From the NCBI GenBank assembly GCA_029986195.1, contig DALTYF010000070.1:1-5730 (forward strand): 5,730 nt of DNA. Direction: 5' to 3'. The DNA comes from Methanocorpusculum sp. (GTDB lineage Archaea > Halobacteriota > Methanomicrobia > Methanomicrobiales > Methanocorpusculaceae). Of the stretch, positions 1-5,680 are shown piece after piece. The notes below the pieces were generated by a model. It saw only the letters and a program-made list of their open reading frames with translations, searched no databases and was not told the origin of the DNA. The translations under genes and the position numbers were made by a program. How positions within the stretch are numbered: position 1 is the stretch's first letter; the number at the start of each line of letters is the position of its first letter.

Positions 1-98
1 GGTTTTCTTGTTTATTCCGTGATGTTGAAAATTTCTGCGTGTTCTGTGTTTTCCGCGGGATGCTCAGGAATAAAGATGCAACGCCTCACTTTCCCGAA

Positions 99-108
99 CT
101 TATTTATT
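99..108 (+). promoter_or_regulatory. Probable TATA box of the ribosomal-protein operon
   Basis: The AT-rich stretch CTTATTTATT stands out from its surroundings and resembles the euryarchaeal TATA box bound by TBP. CGAA just upstream is a weak candidate for a TFB-recognition element. Transcription would be expected to start about 25 nt downstream, near 128-133, giving a leader of roughly 80 nt before rps19e. CCCG (93-96) and CGGG (112-115) flank the box symmetrically, which may be chance. This is inferred from composition and distance only; no second promoter inside the operon was evident. Confidence 0.45.
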
Positions 109-174
109 GTCCGGGCACCAATTGATACAGACTGTTAATGTCATGTGTTGCAGAGCGTATCTCATGCAACCAAA

Positions 175-192
175 TCGTGCCGAAAGGCACGG
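175..192 (+). promoter_or_regulatory. GAAA-tetraloop hairpin in the 5' leader of rps19e
   Basis: CGTGCC at 176-181 and GGCACG at 186-191 are perfectly complementary and enclose GAAA, a GNRA tetraloop. T175 and G192 can add a wobble pair. The hairpin ends 7 nt before the Shine-Dalgarno-like GTGAGG (200-205) of rps19e. That is close enough to influence ribosome access or to be a protein-binding site for autoregulation, but this role is an inference. The structure is read directly from the sequence. Confidence 0.5.
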
Positions 193-213
193 GCTTACAG
201 TGAGGAAAAGTCT

Positions 214-663
214 ATGACTACAGTATTTGACATCCCTGCCAATGCACTCATCGCAAAGGTTGCTGAGGAACTCAAGAACGAGTCCGAGATCAAGGCACCC
301 GAGTGGTCTGAGTACGTAAAGACGGGAGTACACAAGCAGATGCCGCCGGAAAATCCAGACTGGTGGTACATCCGTTCCGCAGCAGTGCTGCGTCGTATCT
401 ATGTTGACGGCCCGATCGGAGTCGAGCGTATGCGCTCGGTCTACGGCGGTATGCAGGACCGCGGTTCCAAGCCGTCCCACTTCAGAAAGGGAAGCGGCAG
501 CATCGCAAGAAAAGTCATGCAGCAGCTTGAAGCAGTCGGTTACATCGAAAAAGTTACCGGCGGCCGCAACGTGTCCGCAAAAGGCCGCAAGTTCCTTGAC
601 AACATCGCCCACTCCTTAAAGGAAGAAGCAGTCAAGGAAGCTCCGGGCATTGCAAAGTACTAA
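214..663 (+). CDS. rps19e: 30S ribosomal protein S19e
   Basis: The product is a 149-residue archaeal/eukaryotic-type small-subunit ribosomal protein with no counterpart in standard bacterial ribosomes. It is needed for 40S/30S maturation and lies in the head of the small subunit. Family hallmarks are the start MTTVFDIPA, the conserved [18 protein letters not shown] block (44-61), HFRKGSGSI (89-97), LEAVGYIEK (105-113) and [13 protein letters not shown] (118-129), which together form the winged-helix-like fold. The length matches archaeal S19e. The frame is open upstream to an ATG at 145, but the 23 extra residues do not look like S19e, and GTGAGG (200-205) sits 8 nt before the chosen ATG, so the start at 214 is preferred. 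It is the first gene of the operon, 33 nt before the PDCD5-family gene. Confidence 0.96.
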   Translation: MTTVFDIPANALIAKVAEELKNESEIKAPEWSEYVKTGVHKQMPPENPDWWYIRSAAVLRRIYVDGPIGVERMRSVYGGMQDRGSKPSHFRKGSGSIARKVMQQLEAVGYIEKVTGGRNVSAKGRKFLDNIAHSLKEEAVKEAPGIAKY

Positions 664-696
664 CGAATATCTGACAAAACAGAATGGTGACCAGAA

Positions 697-1026
697 ATGG
701 GAGACGATGAACTCGCAGAAATCCGCCGGCAACGCATGATGCAGCTCCAGCAGCAGATGGCCGAACAGGAACAGGCTCAGCGCCAGCAGCAGATGCAGGC
801 ACAGATTCAGTCTGTTCTCATGCAGGCAATGGAACCTGAAGCCCGCGAGCGGCTGAACACTATCAAGCTGACCAAGCCTGAGTTTGCCGCCGCAGTCGAG
901 CAACAGATTGTCGCTCTCGCCCAGTCGGGACGCCTGCGTCAGAAAATTACTGATGACCAGCTCAAGCAGCAGCTCTCGCAGATTGTTCCGCAGAAAAAGG
1001 AATTCAATATCCGCAGGGTTGGATGA
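697..1026 (+). CDS. PDCD5-family DNA-binding protein
   Basis: This is a 109-residue small helical protein of the archaeal DNA-binding family related to human PDCD5/TFAR19 (the MTH1615 type). Members bind DNA non-specifically in vitro; their cellular role in archaea is unsettled. The N-terminal helix begins MGDDELAEIRRQRM and runs into a very glutamine-rich stretch (about 16-38). The conserved core EARERLNTIKLTKPE (48-62) follows, then a QIVALAQSGRL helix (70-80), the ITDDQLKQQL helix (84-93) and the basic tail [15 protein letters not shown] at 686-690 is a good Shine-Dalgarno site 6 nt before the ATG. The stop codon overlaps the next start (ATGA, 1023-1026), so the two genes are probably coupled. 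Pairing with rps19e is a standard archaeal arrangement. Confidence 0.93.
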   Translation: MGDDELAEIRRQRMMQLQQQMAEQEQAQRQQQMQAQIQSVLMQAMEPEARERLNTIKLTKPEFAAAVEQQIVALAQSGRLRQKITDDQLKQQLSQIVPQKKEFNIRRVG

Positions 1027-1616
1027 AAGCGGGTGTGCTCTACAGCGGCGGCAAGGACAGTACGCTTGCCGCAGTTCTGCTTGCGCGGGACTATGAGGTG
1101 GAGCTGATAACATTCGTGTTTGATTCCTGCCACGCAGTTCCTTCCATTGAGGCGGCGGCAAAGGCAACTGGTTTCCCCTGGAAGAAATACGCCTTTGCGC
1201 CAGGTTTCCTTGACGAGGTTGTCAACAGAATTGTTGACGACGGGCATCCTGCAGATGCCATCAATGAAATCCACCGACGGTCTCTCTGTGCACTTGCGCA
1301 GGAATATGAGGTGGTCGCCGACGGAACCCGTCGTGATGACCGGGTCCCGATGCGGACAAGTTCTGAAGTACAGAGCCTTGAGATGAAGTACGGGGTCAGC
1401 TATGTGCGGCCTCTGCTTGGCATCGGAAAAAAAGAGATTATCCGGTTATGTGAACGGTCCTTTGAGATCGCCTACGGCGAAACAGGAACGATTCCAAACG
1501 GTGATTTCGAAAGTGAGATCAGGGCCGAAATGGTTCGGCGGGGGATTGACTATGTGCCGCTCTTCCCGAAAAACCATGAACAGTCTTTGATCATTCGAAA
1601 AAAGAATGGTGATTAA
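1023..1616 (+). CDS. PP-loop superfamily ATPase (COG2117-like), substrate unknown
   Basis: This is a 197-residue protein of the adenine-nucleotide alpha-hydrolase (PP-loop) superfamily. These enzymes adenylate a substrate carbonyl or carboxylate, often during tRNA thiolation or other base modification. The signature YSGGKDST lies at residues 7-14, straight after the first beta strand. A second family block, ADGTRRDDR (99-107), and [13 protein letters not shown] (127-139) are typical of the archaeal COG2117 group, once described as a subunit of a tRNA thiouridylase-like enzyme. The real substrate is not established. Three cysteines (36, 89, 143) are present, but there is no CXXC metal motif. 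The start overlaps the previous stop by 4 nt; AGGG at 1015-1018 is the only weak ribosome site, so coupling is likely. Its place between PDCD5 and rpl39e suggests a ribosome- or tRNA-related job. Confidence 0.85.
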   Translation: MKAGVLYSGGKDSTLAAVLLARDYEVELITFVFDSCHAVPSIEAAAKATGFPWKKYAFAPGFLDEVVNRIVDDGHPADAINEIHRRSLCALAQEYEVVADGTRRDDRVPMRTSSEVQSLEMKYGVSYVRPLLGIGKKEIIRLCERSFEIAYGETGTIPNGDFESEIRAEMVRRGIDYVPLFPKNHEQSLIIRKKNGD

Positions 1617-1618
1617 CC

Positions 1619-1771
1619 ATGAGCAAACTTACTAAAGCTCGTAAGATTCGTCTTGCAAAGGCAACCCAGCAGAACCGCCGTGTTCCTGCCTGGGTCATGA
1701 TCAAAACCAAGCGTACCGTTGTGTCGCACCCGTGCAGACGCAACTGGAGACGCAGCACTCTGAAGGTGTAA
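1619..1771 (+). CDS. rpl39e: 50S ribosomal protein L39e
   Basis: This is a 50-codon gene for one of the smallest ribosomal proteins, very basic (R/K-rich). L39e lies in the wall of the nascent-peptide exit tunnel of archaeal and eukaryotic large subunits, where bacteria use part of uL23. The protein begins [18 protein letters not shown], continues [14 protein letters not shown] and ends [14 protein letters not shown]. The RRVP.WV..KT block and the C-terminal RRNWRR.LKV pattern are diagnostic, and 50 residues is the normal archaeal length. GGTGAT at 1608-1613, inside the end of the PP-loop gene, is a strong Shine-Dalgarno site 5 nt before the ATG. Two bases separate the genes upstream and five downstream, so L39e is almost certainly co-transcribed with rpl31e. 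Confidence 0.96.
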   Translation: MSKLTKARKIRLAKATQQNRRVPAWVMIKTKRTVVSHPCRRNWRRSTLKV

Positions 1772-1776
1772 GAAAA

Positions 1777-2040
1777 ATGGTAGAAGCACAAAAGGAACAG
1801 GTATATGTTATTCCGCTCCGTGATGTCAAGCGCGTTCCATGCTACAAGCGTGCAAACGCTGCAATCAAAGACATCCGCAGCTACCTTGAGCATCACATGA
1901 AAAGTGATGACGTTAAGCTTGACAAGAGCATTAACGAAGCAGTCTGGGCACGCGGATCCCAGAAACCGCCAAGACGCATTCGTGTTCGTGCAATGAAGTT
2001 CGAAGACGGACAGGTCCAGGCAGAACTTGCTGAGGAATAA
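1777..2040 (+). CDS. rpl31e: 50S ribosomal protein L31e
   Basis: This 87-residue large-subunit protein is found in archaea and eukaryotes, near the exit of the peptide tunnel where it helps form the docking platform for nascent-chain factors. Visible family blocks are QVYVIPLRD (8-16), the helix [16 protein letters not shown] (26-41), [13 protein letters not shown] (48-60) and PPRRIRVRA (64-72), with an acidic tail. The frame is open further upstream through rpl39e, but the ATG at 1777 follows GGTG (1765-1768) at a normal distance and gives the usual family start. The gene lies 5 nt after rpl39e, and its stop codon directly abuts the eif6 start with no spacing. Confidence 0.95.
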   Translation: MVEAQKEQVYVIPLRDVKRVPCYKRANAAIKDIRSYLEHHMKSDDVKLDKSINEAVWARGSQKPPRRIRVRAMKFEDGQVQAELAEE

Positions 2041-2709
2041 ATGGACCATACCCTGTCACTGAATGGAGACCCGAACATCGGCGTCTTTGCCCGTGTCTTT
2101 GAAGACATTGCCTTTGTTCCGATCGACTCCCCGGAGGAGTTCAGAACAAAGATAGCGGAAGCCCTTGATGTAGAGGTTATTCCTACCTTTATCCAAGGGT
2201 CATCCGTGATTGGCCTTCTTCTTACCGGTAATTCCCGCGGATTTGTTGTTTCCGGTCTCATTCACGATTCTGAACTTGAACTTCTGCAGGAGTACGGCGA
2301 TGTCCTGCTCCTCGGAGAAGAGATGAATGCGGCAGGGAACGTTATTCTTACCAATGATTCATTCGCGGTTGTGCATCCTGACATGTCGTCAGAGATGCGC
2401 AGAATGGTGGCTGAGTTCCTGAAGGTCGAGACGATTCCAATGTCCTTTGGCGGTGTCGGAACGGTCGGCATGGCAGGTGCCTGTACAAACGCAGGTGTTC
2501 TGCTGCCGGCCCGCAGCAGTCACGAAGAACTGGATCATCTCGAAAACAGTCTTCCGACAGCGGACGTTTCCGTCGGTACCGGATCCGTGAACATGGGTTC
2601 GGGCCTGATTGGAACCGGTCTGCTCGTGAACAGCAAGGGTTATCTGGCAGGAAACGCTACCACGGGTTTTGAACTCGGTAGAATTGAAGATGTATTTGGA
2701 TTTCTGTGA
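2041..2709 (+). CDS. eif6: Translation initiation factor aIF6
   Basis: This 222-residue anti-association factor binds the 50S subunit near the sarcin-ricin loop and uL14, preventing premature joining with the 30S. The protein is built from five quasi-repeated beta-alpha units (pentein-like fold). Repeated signatures are NIGVFARV (12-19), SSVIGLLLTGNSRGFVV (54-70), AAGNVILTNDSFAVVHP (97-113), VGTVGMAGACTNAGVLL (139-155) and MGSGLIGTGLLVNSKG (185-200). The C-terminal ELGRIEDVFGFL (211-222) is the archaeal/eukaryotic consensus ending. Length is normal and no residue is obviously missing. The ATG immediately follows the rpl31e stop. The ribosome site TGAGG (2031-2035) lies inside rpl31e, 5 nt upstream, which points to coupled translation of a ribosomal protein and the factor that acts on the same subunit. 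Confidence 0.96.
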   Translation: MDHTLSLNGDPNIGVFARVFEDIAFVPIDSPEEFRTKIAEALDVEVIPTFIQGSSVIGLLLTGNSRGFVVSGLIHDSELELLQEYGDVLLLGEEMNAAGNVILTNDSFAVVHPDMSSEMRRMVAEFLKVETIPMSFGGVGTVGMAGACTNAGVLLPARSSHEELDHLENSLPTADVSVGTGSVNMGSGLIGTGLLVNSKGYLAGNATTGFELGRIEDVFGFL

Positions 2710-2720
2710 GGTGAAAAAAT

Positions 2721-2906
2721 ATGCCGAAATTCGAGGTAAAGGGCACGTTCAAAAACGATGGACAGATGAAGCCCTATACAAAGACAGTCGATGCACCAAG
2801 CGAGCGTCTTGCAGGAGAGTTTACTCTTGCAACGATTGGCAGCAAGCACCGGCTTGAGCGCAAATATATTACTGTTGATTCTGTAAAGGCTATCAATGGC
2901 GAGTAA
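2721..2906 (+). CDS. rpl18a: 50S ribosomal protein L18a (LX)
   Basis: This 61-residue archaeal LX protein is the short form of eukaryotic eL20 (L18a), a peripheral large-subunit protein. The sequence opens with MPKFEVKGTF, typical of the beta-strand start of the family, and has GEFTLATIGSKHRLERKYI (32-50), whose GSKH(R/K) element is strongly conserved, then VDSVKAI. Length is as expected. GAGGTGA at 2708-2714 is the best Shine-Dalgarno site in the window, 6 nt before the ATG, and overlaps the eif6 stop codon. The last 11 nt overlap the start of pfdA. The order eif6 - LX - pfdA is a widespread archaeal gene string, which supports both neighbouring calls. Confidence 0.94.
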   Translation: MPKFEVKGTFKNDGQMKPYTKTVDAPSERLAGEFTLATIGSKHRLERKYITVDSVKAINGE

Positions 2907-3345
2907 TGCAAATCAGGCAACTCTGGAACAGGAGGTACAGACCCTCCGTTCCTATGCCGCAGAGTATTCCCAGCAGTTTGAACTTCTGTCCCAGCAGCTG
3001 CGTTTTATCGAATCGGCCCGCGCCGAGTCCCTTGCCTCCATTGAGGCACTGGAAACTCTGGCAGCCGCAGACGGAGAGGTTTCCACTCTCCTGAGTCTTG
3101 GCGGCGGCGTATCAGTTCGTGCAACGGTTGCGGATACGAAGAAGATGCTTGTCGGGATTGGCGCAGGGGTTACGGTTGAAAAATCAACCGAAGAGGCAGT
3201 CTCTTTCCTGCGTGACCGGATCACCGAGATGGATGCGTCCGGCAAACGGCTCTCCGAGTCTCTCGGAAAGCTGCAGAGTCAGATGGCAGCGGTTGAGCAG
3301 CGCATGCAGGAGATTTACGCTTCTGCACAGCAGCAAACCCGCTGA
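2896..3345 (+). CDS. pfdA: Prefoldin subunit alpha
   Basis: This 149-residue subunit of the archaeal prefoldin hexamer (two alpha and four beta) captures unfolded proteins and hands them to the thermosome. The layout is the class-I prefoldin pattern. An N-terminal coiled-coil helix (about 8-57, rich in Q/E/L/A) is followed by the beta-hairpin platform (about 61-97, including EVSTLLSLGGGVSVRATV and KMLVGIGAGVTVEKS). A C-terminal coiled-coil helix (about 98-147) completes it. The ATG at 2896 overlaps LX by 11 nt and has only a weak AAGG (2886-2889) upstream, so translation may rely on ribosomes finishing LX. It is the last gene of the operon; ftsY, often next in archaea, is absent and a convergent gene follows instead. 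Confidence 0.94.
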   Translation: MASNANQATLEQEVQTLRSYAAEYSQQFELLSQQLRFIESARAESLASIEALETLAAADGEVSTLLSLGGGVSVRATVADTKKMLVGIGAGVTVEKSTEEAVSFLRDRITEMDASGKRLSESLGKLQSQMAAVEQRMQEIYASAQQQTR

Positions 3346-3387
3346 TATTTTCTTTCTCTTTTGTTTTGAAAAACTTTCAAAAAAGGA
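3346..3387. terminator. Intergenic terminator region between convergent units
   Basis: Directly after the pfdA stop, 3348-3367 holds 16 T in 20 bases, the usual euryarchaeal oligo-T termination signal for + strand transcripts. A perfect 8-bp inverted repeat follows: TTTTGAAA (3364-3371), 3-nt loop, TTTCAAAA (3375-3382). On the - strand, the run complementary to A 3379-3384 gives six T just past the peptidase stop codon. The region therefore probably ends both convergent transcripts. The inverted repeat and T tracts are seen directly; the function is inferred. Confidence 0.6.
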
Positions 3388-3629
3388 TTATGTTCTTTTC
3401 AGGAGCAACCCTGCAAGGAGAACTCCCGCGATGATGCATATCGCCGCCGGGGAACTCTGTGTGGGTTTGGGTGTTGCTGCGGTCATATCTGGTTCTTTCA
3501 GGTAGAAGGTCTCCTCATCAAGGAAGTCCGCAAGTTCAACCATCCAGTAGCAGTTGTCCACGTCAAGTGCGGTGTAACGTAAGGCATCTTTGGGACTGCT
3601 GCCAAACGTGATGCTCTGCGGGGAAGTGG

Positions 3630-4820
3630 TCACCACGATTTCATCCGCGTCCTCATTGTATATCTGCAGTTCCGGAACAAAAATATCGCCGGAACGAATT
3701 GTTGTGTTTCCCCAGATGTTGGATCTGGTATCCCGGATACTGTCAGGTTTTTGGTGACAGAGAGAGCAGAAACGCTCCGGTTCTCCGTATCAATAACGGC
3801 GGTGAGAATTGATGGGGCGGTGACCGTGTTTTTGTGTACCGTGCGGGTAAGGTTTCCTTCAATGGTGTAGATGACATGAGACCGGTTATCGATCACCGCG
3901 GGGCCTTTGTAGGTGAGGGTTGCAGGAATAGTGGTGCCGTCGGTATTCCGGAATACAAACCAGCTTCCGTCCCAGTCGGGTTCCTCATACACTCCCGTGG
4001 GAACAGTCTTCCAGACACTGCTGTCTGCCGGCTCCCAGATCTCCTTCAGGGGAACATCCCCGACAATAAGATACTGCCCGTCGGTATTCAGATACAGATA
4101 GTTTGCCGTGACCCATGCGGCTCCGGTGGAGTCGGTCACCTGAATGGAACGGGCACTCTCTGCAGTGGTGTATGCGGCGTGCGGCTGTGCCGTGGTACCG
4201 GCATAGTCCATGTAGGTGGACAGATAGGTGTACCAGCCGCTTTTATCAAAAGAGATGGCATAGGGGATCTCGGAGATGAGGGCCTCAACAGGTGCTGCAA
4301 TGGACACACCGTTTGCTGCACTGAAATGCCCGTCGTCCCCCGCCACAACAATATACCTGTCCAGAGCGGCACGAAGACCGCCGACGGCGGCATAAAGTTC
4401 CGTGTCTTCCCCGGTTTGCTGGCGGATACTGTCGGCAAACTCGTAGAGATCCATCATATCCTGTGCGGCATCGCCGGTCGGAGAACCGAACCCCTGCGTA
4501 TCCTGATAGATGGAGCCCAGTACCGCAAGGGAATCGGGGTCGTCCAAAACCTCCGTGAGCTTCTCGCCAAACACATTGAGTGCGGCAACAACCGACGGCA
4601 CCTCGGAGAGCCGGGCAAGGGACAGGGTCTTTGCCGGACTCGGCTGATCGAGGAAGTACGCAATCAGTGTTTTTCCAAGATCCCGGGAACTCATCCCGGG
4701 GGACGCGGAAAGTGCGGCGAATGCATTATAGTCATAACCTTCTCCCGGAACAATCTCCTCGGAAGCCAGAAGGTATGTCCCGTAGGGGTAAAGAGCGTCC
4801 GCCACCTCAAGGGAACCCAT
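3630..4820 (-). CDS. Middle fragment of the C11 peptidase
   Basis: This 396-residue open frame starts at the second copy of the MGSLEVADALY segment, so it repeats residues 204-214 of the N-terminal fragment. It continues with the expected C11 sequence YGTYLLASEEIVPGEGYDY. Later blocks typical of the family are ARLSEVPSVVAALNVF (69-84), GVSIAAP (171-177) and ISFDKSGWYTYLSTYMDYA (189-207), the end of the peptidase fold. A beta-rich region follows. Its last 40 or so residues are out of frame: the true C terminus (TIRSGDIFVPELQIYNED, then VVTTSPQSITFG) is read in another frame. Its ATG lies 31 nt after the stop of the first fragment with no ribosome site, so re-initiation is possible but weakly supported. 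It lacks both catalytic residues. Confidence 0.65.
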   Translation of the reverse strand: MGSLEVADALYPYGTYLLASEEIVPGEGYDYNAFAALSASPGMSSRDLGKTLIAYFLDQPSPAKTLSLARLSEVPSVVAALNVFGEKLTEVLDDPDSLAVLGSIYQDTQGFGSPTGDAAQDMMDLYEFADSIRQQTGEDTELYAAVGGLRAALDRYIVVAGDDGHFSAANGVSIAAPVEALISEIPYAISFDKSGWYTYLSTYMDYAGTTAQPHAAYTTAESARSIQVTDSTGAAWVTANYLYLNTDGQYLIVGDVPLKEIWEPADSSVWKTVPTGVYEEPDWDGSWFVFRNTDGTTIPATLTYKGPAVIDNRSHVIYTIEGNLTRTVHKNTVTAPSILTAVIDTENRSVSALSVTKNLTVSGIPDPTSGETQQFVPAIFLFRNCRYTMRTRMKSW

Positions 4821-4894
4821 AAGGTGCCATTGAGTGGATCATGGAACGGTATCAGGTGTAAAGAGCGTCCGCCACCTCAAGGGAACCCATAAGG
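4788..4894. repeat. Exact 37-bp direct repeat flanking a 33-bp unrelated insert (repeat-spacer-repeat unit)
   Basis: Copy 1 is 4788-4824 and copy 2 is 4858-4894, identical over 37 bp from GTAAAGAGCGTCC to AACCCATAAGG. The flanking bases differ on both sides (G4787/T4857 and T4825/C4895), so the limits are exact. The 33-bp insert (4825-4857) has no visible match elsewhere in the window. The repeat is ordinary peptidase coding sequence, so it was one copy before the event, and the 70-bp gain shifts the frame and adds a stop. A 37/33 geometry equals one CRISPR repeat-spacer unit with a duplicated repeat. It is not a standard array: one spacer, no cas genes, and a repeat derived from a protein gene. 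Confidence 0.9.
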
Positions 4895-5499
4895 CAGGCG
4901 TCAAAGGCGATGATATCATGGTTGTCCCGGCTCCGGACACCCCCCGTCCGGATATCATCCAGGGAAAGCATTCTGCCGGATATCTCACTCGTTCCATATC
5001 CGTTGTATCCTTCGCCGTGATTCCAGAGGATCAGATAGTTTCCTGCGCTGCCAAGTCCGGCGGCTTTCCGGTACTGCTCGGCATACTGCAGCGAGGAGGC
5101 CATGGTCTGCGGCGTTGAGATATCAGCGCCCGGCATGCGCTTGAGCACATACCGAGTAGGGATTTCGCCCCTATCCTGATCGGATCCGATTACCTCGTCA
5201 GCGAAATCTTCCCGAAGGAGGGTGAGATTGGTAATTGCAACACCGTCATCCCAGCCGGTTTTCTTTGCCCCGCCGTAGATGATGAGAACATCACCCATCG
5301 CAGGATCCCAGCTGTTCACCAGATCCACGAGGTTGCCTGTTGCCTGATTTCCGTTGGACTCCAGATCGGAACCGACAATGTACATTACCAGATAATGAGT
5401 TCCGGCGCTATCCGCCGCCGCCGGGATGATTGCTGTACTCAGAAGAATCAGGATTATTCCTATCATACAGCCCCGGCAAAGAACCGTCCCCCTGTTCAT
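4852..5499 (-). CDS. N-terminal fragment of the C11 peptidase (signal peptide and catalytic residues)
   Basis: This 215-residue open frame ends at a TGA inside the inserted 33 bp. Residues 1-29 form a signal peptide with hydrophobic core MIGIILILLSTAII and a likely cut after PAAA. The C11 start block YLVMYIVGSDLES (36-48) follows, then DVLIIYGGAKKTGW (70-83). LILWNHGEGYNGYG (156-169) carries the catalytic His161, and IIAFDACLMGSLEVA (196-210) carries the nucleophile Cys202 after Asp200. Both catalytic residues survive, but the chain stops 13 residues after Cys202, before the rest of the fold. If expressed, the fragment is unlikely to be active. Codon use and composition match the rest of the gene; only the last residue and the stop come from the insertion. 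Confidence 0.75.
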   Translation of the reverse strand: MNRGTVLCRGCMIGIILILLSTAIIPAAADSAGTHYLVMYIVGSDLESNGNQATGNLVDLVNSWDPAMGDVLIIYGGAKKTGWDDGVAITNLTLLREDFADEVIGSDQDRGEIPTRYVLKRMPGADISTPQTMASSLQYAEQYRKAAGLGSAGNYLILWNHGEGYNGYGTSEISGRMLSLDDIRTGGVRSRDNHDIIAFDACLMGSLEVADALYT

Positions 5500-5660
5500 G
5501 CTGTAATGTTGTGTTTTATCGGGTCATTAATCCCGTGTCCCGGTGCCCGCGACTCCCGGGGCCGCCGTACCACCTGCCCGGAACCTGCGGGGTAACGATG
5601 ATTTTTCGGGCAATATCTGCGTGTTTCAAGCGCTCTCCGAAAAGACGCTTCATTTCCTCA
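5500..5660 (-). other. GC-rich leader of the C11 gene, possibly structured or carrying a 45-codon small ORF
   Basis: No recognised gene lies here. Bases 5531-5590 are about 78% GC (47 of 60), rich in CCCG/CGGG blocks that can pair, including the palindrome CCCGGG at 5555-5560; flanking DNA is AT-richer. On the - strand an ORF runs from ATG 5653 to TAA 5516 (45 codons). It begins MKRLFGERLKHADIARK, has GAGG 2 nt upstream, and its start lies where a transcript from the 5681-5687 TATA box would begin. Its second half is Gly/Arg-rich, as GC-rich non-coding DNA would read, so coding is doubtful. It ends 16 nt before the peptidase ATG. Confidence 0.3.
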
Positions 5661-5680
5661 TCCAAAAAGAGCGGCGTTGC

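Larger units (their letters stand above)
3388..5499 (-). pseudogene. Secreted clostripain-type (C11) cysteine peptidase, broken by a repeat-flanked insertion and a frameshift
   Basis: C11 peptidases are extracellular or surface enzymes that usually cut after Arg or Lys. The gene has three pieces: 5499-4852, 4820-3630, and a C-terminal part in another frame ending at 3388. Removing one 70-bp repeat-plus-insert unit (4788-4894) and adding one base near 3748-3752 gives exactly 681 codons, about 680 residues plus stop. The restored protein has a signal peptide, the catalytic domain, a beta-rich region, a Pro/Thr/Ser linker and a C-terminal hydrophobic anchor (AAICIIAGVLLAGLLLKR). The anchor suggests a cell-surface protein facing outward. 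The ATG at 5499 has no Shine-Dalgarno; an internal Met at residue 12 is an alternative start. Two independent lesions argue for a true pseudogene, though sequencing error could explain the one-base shift. Confidence 0.85.

Noticed and set aside
1..138. Open + strand frame ending in TAA at 136-138, possibly the tail of an upstream gene
   Set aside because: The translation (ending IVRAPIDTDC) is not recognisable, the stretch is AT-rich, and it covers the likely promoter. I see nothing else in 1-98.
145..213. N-terminal extension of S19e by 23 codons
   Set aside because: The extra residues do not resemble S19e, overlap the leader hairpin, and the start at 214 has a ribosome site and the family's usual N terminus.
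745..815. CAG-rich stretch in the PDCD5-family gene as a tandem repeat
   Set aside because: The repeats are short and irregular and follow from the glutamine-rich helix normal for this protein.
4818..4854. Programmed frameshift or stop-restart joining the two peptidase fragments
   Set aside because: The overlap duplicates protein residues rather than continuing them, there is no slippery site or ribosome site, and the insert brings a stop in the reading frame.
3834..4892. Long + strand open frame of 352 codons opposite the peptidase
   Set aside because: It is a shadow of the peptidase coding strand: no recognisable family, a Cys/Gly/Arg-rich composition typical of antisense reading, and the - strand shows clear C11 motifs.
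4788..4894. Insertion-sequence remnant with target-site duplication
   Set aside because: The duplication is 37 bp, far longer than common IS duplications, and the 33-bp insert has no terminal inverted repeats or transposase sequence. Repair with template switching remains a fallback explanation.
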